Shown piece by piece: positions 26,977 through 36,525 of a stretch of 64,000 bases of DNA (position 1 is the first letter of the stretch; every line of letters begins with the position of its first letter). Position numbers and translations under genes: made by a program. The DNA comes from Variovorax sp. OK212 (GTDB lineage Bacteria; Pseudomonadota; Gammaproteobacteria; Burkholderiales; Burkholderiaceae_C), in the NCBI RefSeq assembly GCF_900112425.1, contig NZ_FOLP01000014.1, positions 115,585 through 179,584 of the forward strand. Direction: 5' to 3'. The notes under the pieces are model-generated. The model was given only the letters and a program-made list of their open reading frames with translations, did not search any database and had not been told where the DNA came from.

Positions 26977-28398
26977 ATGCCCGCCACCATCCTCACCACG
27001 CTGGCCACCCGGCCCGTCCCGGGCCTGGTCGAGAACCACGCGGCCTATGCGCGCCGCCATGGCTACGCGCACCATGTGGCCGACAGCACCCATGTGTGGG
27101 GCCCGCGCCAGCCGGTGTTCCACCGCTTCCACGCGATCTACCAGCACCTGGCGCAGGCCGGCGAGGGCAGCCTGCTGCTGGTGCTCGACCAGTTCGCGGT
27201 CGTCTACTGGCCGCATCCGCTGGAACCGAACTTCGAGGGCATCGATTCGCTGGTCTGCGCGCAGGCCGGCGACGACACGCTGTGCAACACCAGCATGCTG
27301 CTGTTGCGCAACACCGCCGCCGTGCGCGAGCAGGTGCGCCGGCTGGTCGATCACGTCTCGCACTGGGCGGTGCGCATCCTCGAGGACAACGAGCAGCCCG
27401 AGAACGCGCTGGTGGGCCACGTCTTCACGCCGCGCCCCTGCAGCGCCGCGCTGCCCAACGGCCTCCATGCGAACGTGCAGGCCAACTGGCGGGCCGGCAG
27501 CTACTACGAGTCGCTGCACACGGTACGCCCGTTCGTGGCCAACGACGCGCCCTGCTGGCAGCACGCCGACGGCCACTGGACGCCCTCGCTCGACTACGAC
27601 TTCCGCGGCGTGCAGAACCTCGTCGACGAAGCCGCGGCACTGGCGGCCGGAGAGCTCCCGCCCTTCGTCGTGCTGGCGCAAGCCGCGCCGCCGCCCGGCG
27701 ACGAGCTGCACCTGAACCCCGGCGCGCCCATCGCGTTCGTCAGCATCTACACGCACCACATCGCCAGCTACGGGCGCCTGCACGAGGAAAGCTTCGCGCG
27801 CTACTGCCTGCGCCATGGCTACGGCTACCACCTCTACCGCCGCGTTCCCGACTTCGCAAACGGGCTCACGGGGTCATGGGCCAAGCCGCATGTCATGCGC
27901 CGCCATCTCGCGGCGCACGACTTCCTGCTGTGGGTCGACGCCGACATCCTCGCCATGAACCAGTCGCTGCGCATGGAGCCGCTGGTGGCCGGCCGGCAGG
28001 CGCTGGTGGGCAACGACCACACGGCGTGGAACATGAACTCCAGCGTGGTCGGCGTGCGCAACACGCCCGGCATGCATGCGCTGGTGGACGAGGTGTGCCG
28101 GCAGATCGAGGCCGCGCCCGACCGCTCGTCGGTGCATGCCAACGGCGGCGACCAGACCTGTTTCGCGAACGTGTTCACGGCCCGCGGCCTCATCACCGAG
28201 GCGCAGGTGGTGGACACGCTCTCGCTCGACGCGCCCGCGATCTACGCAACCCCCGACAGCCACTTCGTGCACTTCCCCACGCAGCACACGCCGCAGCGCG
28301 CGGCGTCGATGCATGCATGGAACCTGCGCAGCCTGGCGCGCGACGCGCACGAGCGCAGCCGCCAGGACGGCCAGGGCAACGGCCAAGGCAGCAGCTAA
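26977..28398 (+). CDS. Tandem glycosyltransferase-like protein
   Basis: A 473-residue protein with two related halves. The C-terminal half (about residues 245-430) resembles GT34-type glycosyltransferases: AFVSIYTHHIASYGRLH, a Tyr-rich strand, then WVDADILAMN near residue 327, a DxD motif that binds metal and nucleotide sugar, and ending in a shared VxNTPGM region. The N-terminal half (residues 1-180) repeats the layout (ATILTTLATRPVPGLVENH, LLLVLDQFAVVYWP, LCNTSMLLLRNTAAV) but has LDQF where the DxD should be. So the first half is probably inactive. No signal peptide is seen. The strong ribosome binding site gggaggag decides ATG 26977. Acceptor and sugar are unknown. Confidence 0.7.
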   Translation: MPATILTTLATRPVPGLVENHAAYARRHGYAHHVADSTHVWGPRQPVFHRFHAIYQHLAQAGEGSLLLVLDQFAVVYWPHPLEPNFEGIDSLVCAQAGDDTLCNTSMLLLRNTAAVREQVRRLVDHVSHWAVRILEDNEQPENALVGHVFTPRPCSAALPNGLHANVQANWRAGSYYESLHTVRPFVANDAPCWQHADGHWTPSLDYDFRGVQNLVDEAAALAAGELPPFVVLAQAAPPPGDELHLNPGAPIAFVSIYTHHIASYGRLHEESFARYCLRHGYGYHLYRRVPDFANGLTGSWAKPHVMRRHLAAHDFLLWVDADILAMNQSLRMEPLVAGRQALVGNDHTAWNMNSSVVGVRNTPGMHALVDEVCRQIEAAPDRSSVHANGGDQTCFANVFTARGLITEAQVVDTLSLDAPAIYATPDSHFVHFPTQHTPQRAASMHAWNLRSLARDAHERSRQDGQGNGQGSS

Positions 28399-28425
28399 GG
28401 CTGCATTTAAGGCAGCAGCTAAGGC
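28385..28425. repeat. 17-bp direct repeat at the end of the glycosyltransferase-like gene
   Basis: The sequence aaggcagcagctaaggc occurs at 28385-28401 and again at 28409-28425. The first copy contains the TAA stop, the second overlaps the end of the converging response-regulator gene. It looks like a small duplication. Confidence 0.85.
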
Positions 28426-29126
28426 AGGTCGAGCCGGTAGCCCACCCCGTAGATCGAGCGGATCAGCTCCTGCCCGCCGGTGGCCGCGTCGAGCTTGCGG
28501 CGCAGGTTCTTCACGTGGCTGTCGACCGCGCGGTCGGTCACCGCGCGCTGGTCGGCATGCACGTGGTCGAGCAGCTTGTCGCGCGACAGCACGCGCCCGT
28601 GCGCGTCGGCCAGCGCCTTCAGCAGGCGGAACTCGATGGGCGTGAGGTCCAGCGGCGCGCCCTGCCACGCGGCCTTGTAGCCCTGCGCGTCGAGCACCAG
28701 AGGCGACGCCTCTCGCGCCGAATGGCCGCTGCGGCGCAGCAGCGCCTTCACGCGCGCCACCACCTCGCGCGGACTGAAGGGCGTCTTGCAGATGTAGTCG
28801 TCGGCGCCGATCTCCAGGCCCATCAGCCGGTCGGCCTCCTCGACGCGCGCGGTGAGCATGATCACGGGCACGTCGCTGAACAGCCGCAGCTCGCGGCACA
28901 CGCTCATGCCGTCCTGGCCGGGCAGCATGAGGTCGAGCAGCACCAGGTCGGGCCGGCGGGCCTTCACGCACGGCACCACCTCCAGCCCGTTGGCGAGCCA
29001 GGCCGAGGTGTAGCCAGAGGCCTTCAGGTAGTCGGCGAGCAGCGCGGCCATGCGCGGCTCGTCCTCGACGATCAGGATGTGGGCAGAAGTCACAGGAGTC
29101 ATGGAGGTCACGGGTGCGTCGCTCAT
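28419..29126 (-). CDS. baeR: OmpR-family response regulator (BaeR-like)
   Basis: Transcription factor of a two-component system. The receiver domain starts ILIVEDEPRMAALLADYL, with the phospho-accepting Asp in VLLDLMLPG near residue 65 and the conserved Lys in CKTPFSPRE near residue 115. The winged-helix DNA-binding domain ends in LIRSIYGVGYRL. I start at ATG 29126; an ATG at 29102 is also possible. The kinase gene precedes it by 20 bp, and a divergent RND efflux operon lies beyond. BaeR in enterobacteria activates RND pumps, and the same role is inferred here. Confidence 0.88.
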   Translation of the reverse strand: MSDAPVTSMTPVTSAHILIVEDEPRMAALLADYLKASGYTSAWLANGLEVVPCVKARRPDLVLLDLMLPGQDGMSVCRELRLFSDVPVIMLTARVEEADRLMGLEIGADDYICKTPFSPREVVARVKALLRRSGHSAREASPLVLDAQGYKAAWQGAPLDLTPIEFRLLKALADAHGRVLSRDKLLDHVHADQRAVTDRAVDSHVKNLRRKLDAATGGQELIRSIYGVGYRLDLP

Positions 29127-29145
29127 CGTTGCTTCTCTTCGTGCA

Positions 29146-30534
29146 TCAGGCTCGCGGCAACCGGACGGCGACCCACACCCCGCCCAACGGCGAGGCCTCG
29201 GCCTCGATGGTGCCGCCATGCGCCTCCACGATGCTGCGGCAGATCGACAGCCCGAGCCCCGCGCCGCCGCTGGCGCGGTTGCGCGAACCCTCGCCGCGGA
29301 AGAAGCGCTCGAACAGGCGCGGCAGCTGGGCCGCCTCGACGCCAGGCGCCGAGTCCATCAGGTCGATCGCGATGCCCTCGCCCTGCTCGCGCGCCGCGAT
29401 GCGCAGCACGCCGCCCGCATCGGTGTAGCGGCAGGTGTTGAGCACCAGGTTGCTGAAGAGCTGCTGCATGCGCCGCTCGTCGGCGAACGCCACCAGCGGT
29501 TGCGCCGGCAGGTCGAGTTCGAGCCGCAGGCCGGCCGATGCCAGCCGCTCGCGAAAGGCATCGACGCTCGCCTCGATCAGCTCGCGCAGGTCCACGTCGG
29601 CCTTGCGGTAGGCCAGCGCGCCCACGTCGGCCAGCGACAGGTCGTACAGGTCGGTCACCAGCTTGTTGAGCATGCCGACCTCGTGCTGCAGCGAGCGTAC
29701 GGCCTGCGCGTCGAGACGGCGCACGCCGTCTTCCATCGCCTCCAGTTCGCCGTGCAGCACGCCCAGCGGCGTGCGCAGCTCGTGCGACACGTCGGCCATG
29801 AACTCGCGCCGCATCTGCTCGTTGCGCTGCAGCGTGTGGGCCAGCGAATTGAAGTCGCGCGCCAGTTGCCCCACTTCGTCGTTCGACGACACGGCCACGC
29901 GGCTTTCGTAGTCGCCCGCGGCCAGCCGGTGCGTGGCGCCGGCCACGCGCTTCACGGGCGCCAGCAGCACGCGCGCGATCCACCACGCGATGCCCGCGGC
30001 CAGCAGCACGCAGAGGCTGCCGATGACCCAGCTCGCGCGCGCCTGGTTCTGCTGGAAGCGCTGGTCGCCCGCTTCGCTCACGCTCTGGAACGGGTTCATG
30101 ACGACCCAGCCCACGGTCTTGCCGTCGACCGACACGGCGCGCTCGGTGGCACCCCGGCGCACCTCGCGGAAACCGGCGATCACCTGGCGGTTGGTGTCGA
30201 GCAGCGCGATGCGCAGCATGGCGCCGGTGAGGTCGGACACGGGCGGCGGCGTGCGCCCCGGCTCGAAACGCTCGCCGCTCGCCGACGGCGCGGGCCGCAT
30301 GATCTCGAACCACGGTCCGGGCCCTTCGCGCAGGAAGTCCCAGCTGCCGTGCTGGCGGTACGCGGCCACGGCGTTGGGCAGCACCGCGTCGAGCCGCTCC
30401 ACGCCTTGCTCGTTGAGGTAGCCGACGAAGCCGCGCTCGAAATTCCATCGCGAGGCGGCGCCCATGGCAACCACGGCCAGCACGGCGGTGGCCAGCACGG
30501 CGAGAAAGAGCTTGGTGGTGATGCTGATCTTCAT
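29146..30534 (-). CDS. baeS: Sensor histidine kinase (BaeS-like)
   Basis: Inner-membrane sensor. The first membrane helix is at residues 6-28, followed by a periplasmic sensor of about 130 residues, a second helix near 165-185, and a HAMP domain. The phospho-accepting His lies in SHELRTPLGVLHGELEAMEDG near residue 246, closely like BaeS. The ATPase domain has N-box NLVLNTCRYTDAG, DSAPGV and GLGLSI. I start at ATG 30534 (MKISITTKLF); the TTG four codons upstream is less likely. Length is 462 residues. It is divergent from the RND pump. Confidence 0.9.
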   Translation of the reverse strand: MKISITTKLFLAVLATAVLAVVAMGAASRWNFERGFVGYLNEQGVERLDAVLPNAVAAYRQHGSWDFLREGPGPWFEIMRPAPSASGERFEPGRTPPPVSDLTGAMLRIALLDTNRQVIAGFREVRRGATERAVSVDGKTVGWVVMNPFQSVSEAGDQRFQQNQARASWVIGSLCVLLAAGIAWWIARVLLAPVKRVAGATHRLAAGDYESRVAVSSNDEVGQLARDFNSLAHTLQRNEQMRREFMADVSHELRTPLGVLHGELEAMEDGVRRLDAQAVRSLQHEVGMLNKLVTDLYDLSLADVGALAYRKADVDLRELIEASVDAFRERLASAGLRLELDLPAQPLVAFADERRMQQLFSNLVLNTCRYTDAGGVLRIAAREQGEGIAIDLMDSAPGVEAAQLPRLFERFFRGEGSRNRASGGAGLGLSICRSIVEAHGGTIEAEASPLGGVWVAVRLPRA

Positions 30535-30608
30535 GAAGGGCCACAAGATAAGCCAGATGCGGCCCGCGCGGTGCGTTGCGCCGCCAAGGCCGCGCGGTGC
30601 GGGGGACC

Positions 30609-30630
30609 TTCACATTGACTCCACATTCAC
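30609..30630. promoter_or_regulatory. Putative response-regulator box between baeS and the RND operon
   Basis: Two CACATT half-sites at 30611-30616 and 30622-30627 form a direct repeat with an 11-bp period (tcacattgac / ccacattcac), the arrangement expected for OmpR-family dimers. They lie 42-58 bp upstream of the adaptor gene ATG at 30669. Confidence 0.5.
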
Positions 30631-30668
30631 TGGAGACCATGGATTCCAACCTGATTGGAACCCTGAAC

Positions 30669-31892
30669 ATGTCTTCCCGCTTCACCCGCACCGGCCTCGC
30701 GTGCGCCCTGGCCCTCGGCCTGCTGGGCGCGATCGCGGGGTGCTCCGGTTCTTCCGCATCGCCCCAGTCCCTTGCCGCGCCGCCCGCAGTGCAAGTGGGC
30801 GTGGTCACCCTGCAGCCCGAGAACCAGCCCATCACCACCGAACTGTCGGGCCGCACCCGCTCGCGCCTGAGCGCCGAGATCCGGCCGCAGGTCGGCGGCA
30901 TCGTGCAGCAACGCCTGTTCGAGGAAGGCGCGCTGGTCAAGGCCGGGCAGGTGCTCTACCAGCTCGACCCCGCGAGCTACAAGGCGGCCCACGCCAGCGC
31001 GCAGGCCAGCGTCGCCAAGGCCGAGGCCACCGTGAACGCCGCGAAGACCGCGGCGCGCCGCAACGCCGAGCTCGCCAAGATCGATGCTGTGAGCCAGCAG
31101 ACCGACGACGACAGCCAGGCCACGCTGCAGCAGGCCGAGGCCGACCTCGGCGTGGCGCGCGCCGCGCTCGACACGGCGCGCATCAACCTCGGCTTCACGC
31201 GCATCACCGCACCGATCGCGGGGCGCATCGAGGCCTCCACCGTCACGCCGGGCGCGCTGGTCACGGCCAGCCAGACCACGGCGCTCACCACCGTGCAGCA
31301 GCTCGACCCGATCTACATCGACGTGACGCAGTCGACCACCGACCTGCTGCGGCTGCAGCGCGAGCTGGCCAGCGGCGCGCTCAAGAGCAGCGCCGACAAG
31401 GCCGAGGCCTCGGTCCGGCTGATGCTGGAGGACGGCACGGCCTACGCACACGCGGGTCGCCTGCAGTTCGCGAGCGTCACCGTGAACGAAGGCACCGGCG
31501 CGGTCACGCTGCGCGTGCTGGTGCCGAACCCCGAGCGCACGCTGCTGCCCGGCATGTACGTGCGCGCCGTGCTCGAAGAGGGCGTGGCCGAGCAGGCGTT
31601 GCTGGTCCCGCAGCAGGGCGTGACGCGCACCGCGAGCGGCGACGCGTCGGCGCTGGTGGTTGCGCCCGACAACAAGGTCGAGAAGCGCGCGCTGAAGGTG
31701 TCGCGCGCCATCGGCAGCCGCTGGCAGGTCACCGAGGGCCTGAAGGCCGGCGAGCGCGTGATCGTCGAAGGCTCGCTCAAGGTGAAGGCCGGCGACACGG
31801 TGAAGCCCGTTGCGGCGGGCGACACCAACGTGGCCAGCGACGCAACACGCGCAGTCACGGCAATCACCGCGGCCAACGTCGCCACCCGCTGA
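30669..31892 (+). CDS. RND efflux periplasmic adaptor lipoprotein (AcrA/MexA-like)
   Basis: Membrane fusion protein that joins the pump to the outer-membrane channel. A lipoprotein signal has the Cys in GAIAGCSG near residue 24. The barrel/lipoyl segments are SGRTRSRLSAEIRPQVGGIV and TRITAPIAGRI, with an alpha-hairpin of about residues 110-175 rich in Ala/Glu/Gln. ATG 30669 gives the usual short lipoprotein signal; an ATG at 30639 with a better ribosome binding site would add 10 residues. Length is 407 residues. The pump gene follows 10 bp later. Confidence 0.92.
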   Translation: MSSRFTRTGLACALALGLLGAIAGCSGSSASPQSLAAPPAVQVGVVTLQPENQPITTELSGRTRSRLSAEIRPQVGGIVQQRLFEEGALVKAGQVLYQLDPASYKAAHASAQASVAKAEATVNAAKTAARRNAELAKIDAVSQQTDDDSQATLQQAEADLGVARAALDTARINLGFTRITAPIAGRIEASTVTPGALVTASQTTALTTVQQLDPIYIDVTQSTTDLLRLQRELASGALKSSADKAEASVRLMLEDGTAYAHAGRLQFASVTVNEGTGAVTLRVLVPNPERTLLPGMYVRAVLEEGVAEQALLVPQQGVTRTASGDASALVVAPDNKVEKRALKVSRAIGSRWQVTEGLKAGERVIVEGSLKVKAGDTVKPVAAGDTNVASDATRAVTAITAANVATR

Positions 31893-31902
31893 GGCACCGC
31901 AC

Positions 31903-34900
31903 ATGGCACGTTTCTTCATCGACCGGCCCATCTTCGCGTGGGTCATCGCCATCGTCATCATGCTGGCCGGGGCGCTGTCCATCGGCACGCTGCCGCTGGA
32001 GCAGTACCCCGACATCGCACCCACCAAGGTCTCGGTCAACGCGACCTACCCCGGCGCCTCCGCCAAGACCATCGAGGACTCGGTCACGCAGGTCATCGAG
32101 CAGAAGATGAAGGGGCTCGACCGGCTGGTCTCGATGTCGTCGAGCAGCACGTCGTCGGGCACCGCGCGCATCGAGCTCACCTTCGAGGCCGGCACCAACG
32201 CCGACGTGGCCCAGATGCAGGTGCAGAACAAGCTGCAGCAGGCCATGTCGCAGCTGCCGCAGTCGGTGCAGAGCCAGGGCGTGACGGTCACCAAGTCGGG
32301 CACCGACTTCCTGATGATCGTCTCGCTCACCTCGCAGGACGGCAGCGCCTCGGCCACCGACATCGGCGACTACATCTCCAGCAGCCTGCTCGACGTGGTC
32401 AGCCGCATCGACGGCGTGGGCGACGTGCAGGCGCTGGGCTCGGGCTATGCCATGCGCATCTGGCTCGATCCGGCGAAGCTGCAGAAGTATTCGCTGATGC
32501 CCTCGGACGTGACCAGCGCGCTCACCAGCCAGAACACCGAGGTCTCGGCCGGGCAACTGGGCGCCCTGCCCGCCACCGGCGGCCAGCGGCTCACGGCCAC
32601 CATCACCGCGCGCAGCAAGCTGCGCACCGCCGAGCAGTTCCGCGAGGTGATCGTCAAGTCCGACAGCGCCGGCTCCGTGGTGCGCCTGGCCGACGTGGCG
32701 CGCATCGAGCTCGGCAGCGAGAGCTACACCATCAACACGCGCTTCGACGGCAAGCCCTCGGCTGCCATGGGCGTGAAGCTGGCCACGGGCGCCAACGCGC
32801 TCACGGTGTCGAACGCGGTGAAGGCCAAGCTCGCCGAGCTGGAGCCCTTCTTTCCGAACCAGATGAAGGCCGTGGTCGGCTACGACACCACGCCCTTCGT
32901 GCGCATCTCCATCGAGGAAGTGGCCAAGACGCTGGCCGAGGCGATGGTGCTGGTCGTGCTGATCATGTATCTCTTCCTGCAGAACCTGCGCGCCACGCTG
33001 GTGCCCGCCATTGCGGTGCCGGTGGTGCTGCTGGGCACCTTCGGCGTGCTGGCGGCGCTGGGCTACTCGATCAACACGCTCACCATGTTCGGCATGGTGC
33101 TGGCCATCGGCCTGCTGGTGGACGACGCCATCGTGGTGGTGGAGAACGTCGAGCGGCTCATGAGCGAAGAGGGGCTCTCGCCCAAGGAGGCCACGCGCAA
33201 GTCGATGCGCGAGATCACCGGCGCGCTGGTGGGCATTGCGCTGGTGCTGTCGGCTGTGTTCGTTCCCATGGCCTTCTTCGGCGGCTCCACGGGCGTGATC
33301 TACCGGCAGTTCTCGGTGACCATCGTGGCGGCCATGCTGCTGTCGGTGCTGGTGGCGCTCACGCTGTCGCCGGCGCTGTGCGCCACGCTGCTCAAGCCGG
33401 TGCAGGCCGGCCACCACGAAAAGAGCCAGGCCAGGCGCGGCTTCTTCGGCTGGTTCAACCGCAGCTTCGAGCGCAACGCCGACCGCTACCGCTCGGGCGT
33501 GGGCGGCCTGCTGCGGCGCGGCAAGCGCAGCCTGCTGGTGTACGCGCTGCTGGTGGGCGTGCTGGCCGTGACCTTCATGCGCCTGCCCACCTCGTTCCTG
33601 CCCGACGAAGACCAGGGCACGCTGATGGCGCAGGTGAAGCTGCCCGCCAGCGCCACCGACGAGCAGCTGCAGCAGACCATGAAGAGCTTCGAGCAGTACC
33701 TCGTCTCGCAGCAGGAGGTCGGCCACTTCATCATGCTGACCGGCCTGAGCGGCGACCAGGCCACCGGCAACGCCTTCATCACGCTGAAGGACTGGAGCGA
33801 GCGCGGCGGCAAGGCGCAGGACGCCGCCTCGCTGGCGCGCCGCTTCACGCAGGACCTCGCGGCGCGCGCGAACAACGCCAGCGTGTTCGTGATGCTTCCG
33901 CCGGCCGTGCGCGGCCTGGGCTCCAACGCGGGCTTCGACGTGCAGCTGCAGGACCTGGGCGGCATCGGCCACGAGGCACTGGTGAAGGCGCGCGAACAGT
34001 TCCTGGCGCTGGCGCGCAAGGACCCGGCACTGAGCCAGGTGCGCAGCAACAACCTGGACGACACGCCGCAGTTCGCGATCGACATCGACGACCGCAAGGC
34101 GGCCGCCTTGAGCCTTTCCACCTCGGACATCAACGACACGCTGTCCAGCGCGATGGGCGGCAGCTACGTGAACGACTTCGTCAACAACGCCCGTGTGAAG
34201 AAGGTCTATGTGCAGGCCGACGCGCCCTTTCGCATGCAGCCGAACAGCGTCGACAGCTGGTACGTGCGCAACGGCAACAGCGAAATGGTGCCGTTCTCGG
34301 CCTTCGCCAGCAGCCGCTGGACCTACGGCTCGCCGCAGCTGTCGCGCTACAACGGCATGTCGTCTTTCGAGCTCATCGGCGACCCGGCCGCGGGCGTGAG
34401 CTCGGGCGCGGCCATGGCGGCGGTGGAACGCATCATGAAGCAGCTGCCGCAGGGCATCGGCTACGAATGGGCGGGCAGCTCCTACCAGGAGCGGCTGTCG
34501 GGTTCGCAGGCGCCGCTGCTGTACGCGGTGTCGATCCTGTTCGTGTTCCTGTGCCTGGCCGCGCTGTACGAGAGCTGGTCGGTGCCGTTCTCGGTGATCC
34601 TGGTGGTGCCGCTGGGCGTGCTGGGCGCGGTGCTGGCCACCAAGCTGGCGGGGCTGTCGAACGACGTGTACTTCCAGGTCGGGTTGCTGGCCACCGTGGG
34701 CCTGTCGGCGAAGAACGCGATCCTGATCGTGGAGTTCGCCAAGCAGCTGCAGGACGAGGGCATGGCGCTGGTCGACGCCACGCTGCAGGCGGTGCGCCTG
34801 CGGCTGCGGCCCATCCTCATGACCTCGCTGGCCTTCATGTTCGGCGTGCTGCCGCTGGCGCTGAGCACCGGCGCGGGCTCGGGCAGCCGCCGCGCCATCG

Positions 34901-35055
34901 GCGTGGGCGTGCTCGGCGGCGTGGCAACCGCCACGGCGCTGGGCATCTTCTTCGTGCCGCTGTTCTTCGTCGTGATCCGGCGCTTCTTCGCGCCGAAGAC
35001 AAAACCCGAGGCCGCGCCCACGCTGCCCCTGCTTGCAACGGAAGGAACCCCATGA
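31903..35055 (+). CDS. RND multidrug efflux transporter, inner membrane (AcrB/MexB-like)
   Basis: Proton-driven trimeric exporter of 1050 residues, the usual length. The N-terminus is ARFFIDRPIFAWVIAIVIML. Helix 4 has GLLVDDAIVVVENVER near residue 405, with the two Asp residues of the proton relay, and the conserved Lys is in GLSAKNAILIVEF near residue 940. Two large periplasmic loops are present. GAGG lies about 8 bp before the ATG. Its stop overlaps the outer-membrane gene start by ATGA. The fit is to the hydrophobe/amphiphile efflux family; actual drugs are not predictable. Confidence 0.96.
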   Translation: MARFFIDRPIFAWVIAIVIMLAGALSIGTLPLEQYPDIAPTKVSVNATYPGASAKTIEDSVTQVIEQKMKGLDRLVSMSSSSTSSGTARIELTFEAGTNADVAQMQVQNKLQQAMSQLPQSVQSQGVTVTKSGTDFLMIVSLTSQDGSASATDIGDYISSSLLDVVSRIDGVGDVQALGSGYAMRIWLDPAKLQKYSLMPSDVTSALTSQNTEVSAGQLGALPATGGQRLTATITARSKLRTAEQFREVIVKSDSAGSVVRLADVARIELGSESYTINTRFDGKPSAAMGVKLATGANALTVSNAVKAKLAELEPFFPNQMKAVVGYDTTPFVRISIEEVAKTLAEAMVLVVLIMYLFLQNLRATLVPAIAVPVVLLGTFGVLAALGYSINTLTMFGMVLAIGLLVDDAIVVVENVERLMSEEGLSPKEATRKSMREITGALVGIALVLSAVFVPMAFFGGSTGVIYRQFSVTIVAAMLLSVLVALTLSPALCATLLKPVQAGHHEKSQARRGFFGWFNRSFERNADRYRSGVGGLLRRGKRSLLVYALLVGVLAVTFMRLPTSFLPDEDQGTLMAQVKLPASATDEQLQQTMKSFEQYLVSQQEVGHFIMLTGLSGDQATGNAFITLKDWSERGGKAQDAASLARRFTQDLAARANNASVFVMLPPAVRGLGSNAGFDVQLQDLGGIGHEALVKAREQFLALARKDPALSQVRSNNLDDTPQFAIDIDDRKAAALSLSTSDINDTLSSAMGGSYVNDFVNNARVKKVYVQADAPFRMQPNSVDSWYVRNGNSEMVPFSAFASSRWTYGSPQLSRYNGMSSFELIGDPAAGVSSGAAMAAVERIMKQLPQGIGYEWAGSSYQERLSGSQAPLLYAVSILFVFLCLAALYESWSVPFSVILVVPLGVLGAVLATKLAGLSNDVYFQVGLLATVGLSAKNAILIVEFAKQLQDEGMALVDATLQAVRLRLRPILMTSLAFMFGVLPLALSTGAGSGSRRAIGVGVLGGVATATALGIFFVPLFFVVIRRFFAPKTKPEAAPTLPLLATEGTP

Positions 35056-36515
35056 CCGCACACGCTTTCAGACTCTGCGCGCTGGTGGCGGCCGCGCTGC
35101 TGGCGGGCTGCGTGAACCTCGCGCCCGTGTATTCGCGGCCCGACGCGCCCGTGGCCTCGGCGTGGCCGGCCTCGACCGGTGCCAAGGCTGCGAAAGACAC
35201 CGCGACTGCAGCCACTGCCGCAGCCGCCACCGGCTGGGAAAGCTTCATCACCGACGACCGGCTGCGCCGCACCGTCACGCTGGCGCTGGCCAACAACCGC
35301 GACCTGCGCGTGGCGGTGCGGAACATCGAGAAGGCGCGCGCGCAGTACGGCGTGCAGCGCGCCGAGCTGTTCCCCAGCGTCGCCGCCACGGCCGGCGGCA
35401 CGCGCCAGCGCACCTCGGCGTCGGCGAGCAGCAGCGGCGAATCGTCCATCGGCACGCAGTACACCGCCGCGCTGGGCTTCAGCAGCTACGAGCTCGACCT
35501 GTTCGGCCGCGTGCGCAACCTCAACGAGGCGGCGCTGCAAAGCTACCTGTCGACCGAGGCCACGCGGCGCGGCACGCAGATCAGCCTGGTGGCGGAAGTC
35601 GCCTCGGCTTGGCTCACGCTGGCCGCCGACAACGCGCGGCTGCAGCTCGCGCAGGACACGCTGGCCAGCCGGCAGCGCTCCTACGCGCTGACCGGCCGCA
35701 TGCACGCGCTGGGCGCCAGCTCGGCGCTGGTGCTGGCCCAGGCGCAGACCACGGTGGACTCGGCGCGCGTGGACGTGGCCAGCTACACCGCGCAGGTGGC
35801 GCAGGACCGCAACGCGCTCGACCTGCTGGCCGGCGCCGGCGTGCCCGACGACCTGCTGCCCGCGGCCGGCATGGCGCCGGCCAGCGCGCTGGTCGATGTG
35901 CCCGCCGGGCTGCCTTCGGCCTTGCTGCAGCAGCGGCCCGACGTGCTGGCCGCGGAGCACACGCTGCAAGGCTCCAACGCCAACATCGGCGCGGCGCGCG
36001 CGGCGTTCTTCCCGACCATCTCGCTGACCGCGAGCACGGGCTCGACGAGCACCGCGCTGTCGGGCCTGTTCAAGGGCGGCAACGGGGCGTGGAGCTTTGC
36101 GCCGTCGGTGAGCCTGCCGATCTTCAACGCCGGCAGCAACCGTGCGAGCCTCGACGCCGCCAGGGCGCAGCGCGAGATCGACCTCGCCACCTACGAGAAG
36201 ACGGTGCAGACCGCGTTCAAGGAAGTGGCCGACGCGCTGGCCGTGCGCGGCTCGCTGGGCGAGCAGCTGGCGGCGCAGCAGTCGCTGGTGGACGCCACGC
36301 AGAAGAGCTACACGCTGTCGAACGCGCTGTACCGCAACGGCAGCTACAGCTACCTGGAAGTGCTGGACGCGCAACGCTCGCTGTACACCGCGCAGCAGAC
36401 GCTGATCGGCCTGCGCCTGTCGGAGCAGAGCAACCGCATCACGCTCTACAAGGTGATGGGCGGAGGCGACACGGCGCCGGGGGAGACCCAGGCCGCCACC
36501 GTGTCGTCGCGCTGA
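35052..36515 (+). CDS. RND efflux outer-membrane lipoprotein channel (OprM/NodT family)
   Basis: Third part of the tripartite pump. Lipobox AALLAGCVNLAP gives Cys near residue 20. Two homologous OEP halves follow: WESFITDDRLRRTVTLALANNRDLRVA in outline, with SYELDLFGRVRN near residue 145, and a second with SLPIFNAGSNRASLDAARAQR near residue 355. Length is 487 residues. The gene is translationally coupled to the pump. Only 10 bp separate its end from the converging gene. Confidence 0.94.
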   Translation: MTAHAFRLCALVAAALLAGCVNLAPVYSRPDAPVASAWPASTGAKAAKDTATAATAAAATGWESFITDDRLRRTVTLALANNRDLRVAVRNIEKARAQYGVQRAELFPSVAATAGGTRQRTSASASSSGESSIGTQYTAALGFSSYELDLFGRVRNLNEAALQSYLSTEATRRGTQISLVAEVASAWLTLAADNARLQLAQDTLASRQRSYALTGRMHALGASSALVLAQAQTTVDSARVDVASYTAQVAQDRNALDLLAGAGVPDDLLPAAGMAPASALVDVPAGLPSALLQQRPDVLAAEHTLQGSNANIGAARAAFFPTISLTASTGSTSTALSGLFKGGNGAWSFAPSVSLPIFNAGSNRASLDAARAQREIDLATYEKTVQTAFKEVADALAVRGSLGEQLAAQQSLVDATQKSYTLSNALYRNGSYSYLEVLDAQRSLYTAQQTLIGLRLSEQSNRITLYKVMGGGDTAPGETQAATVSSR

Positions 36516-36525
36516 ACGAACGGCC

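Noticed and set aside
31864..35061. 1065-residue open frame antisense to the RND transporter
   Set aside because: Shadow of a strongly conserved gene; the His/Gln/Arg-rich product has no recognisable domain.
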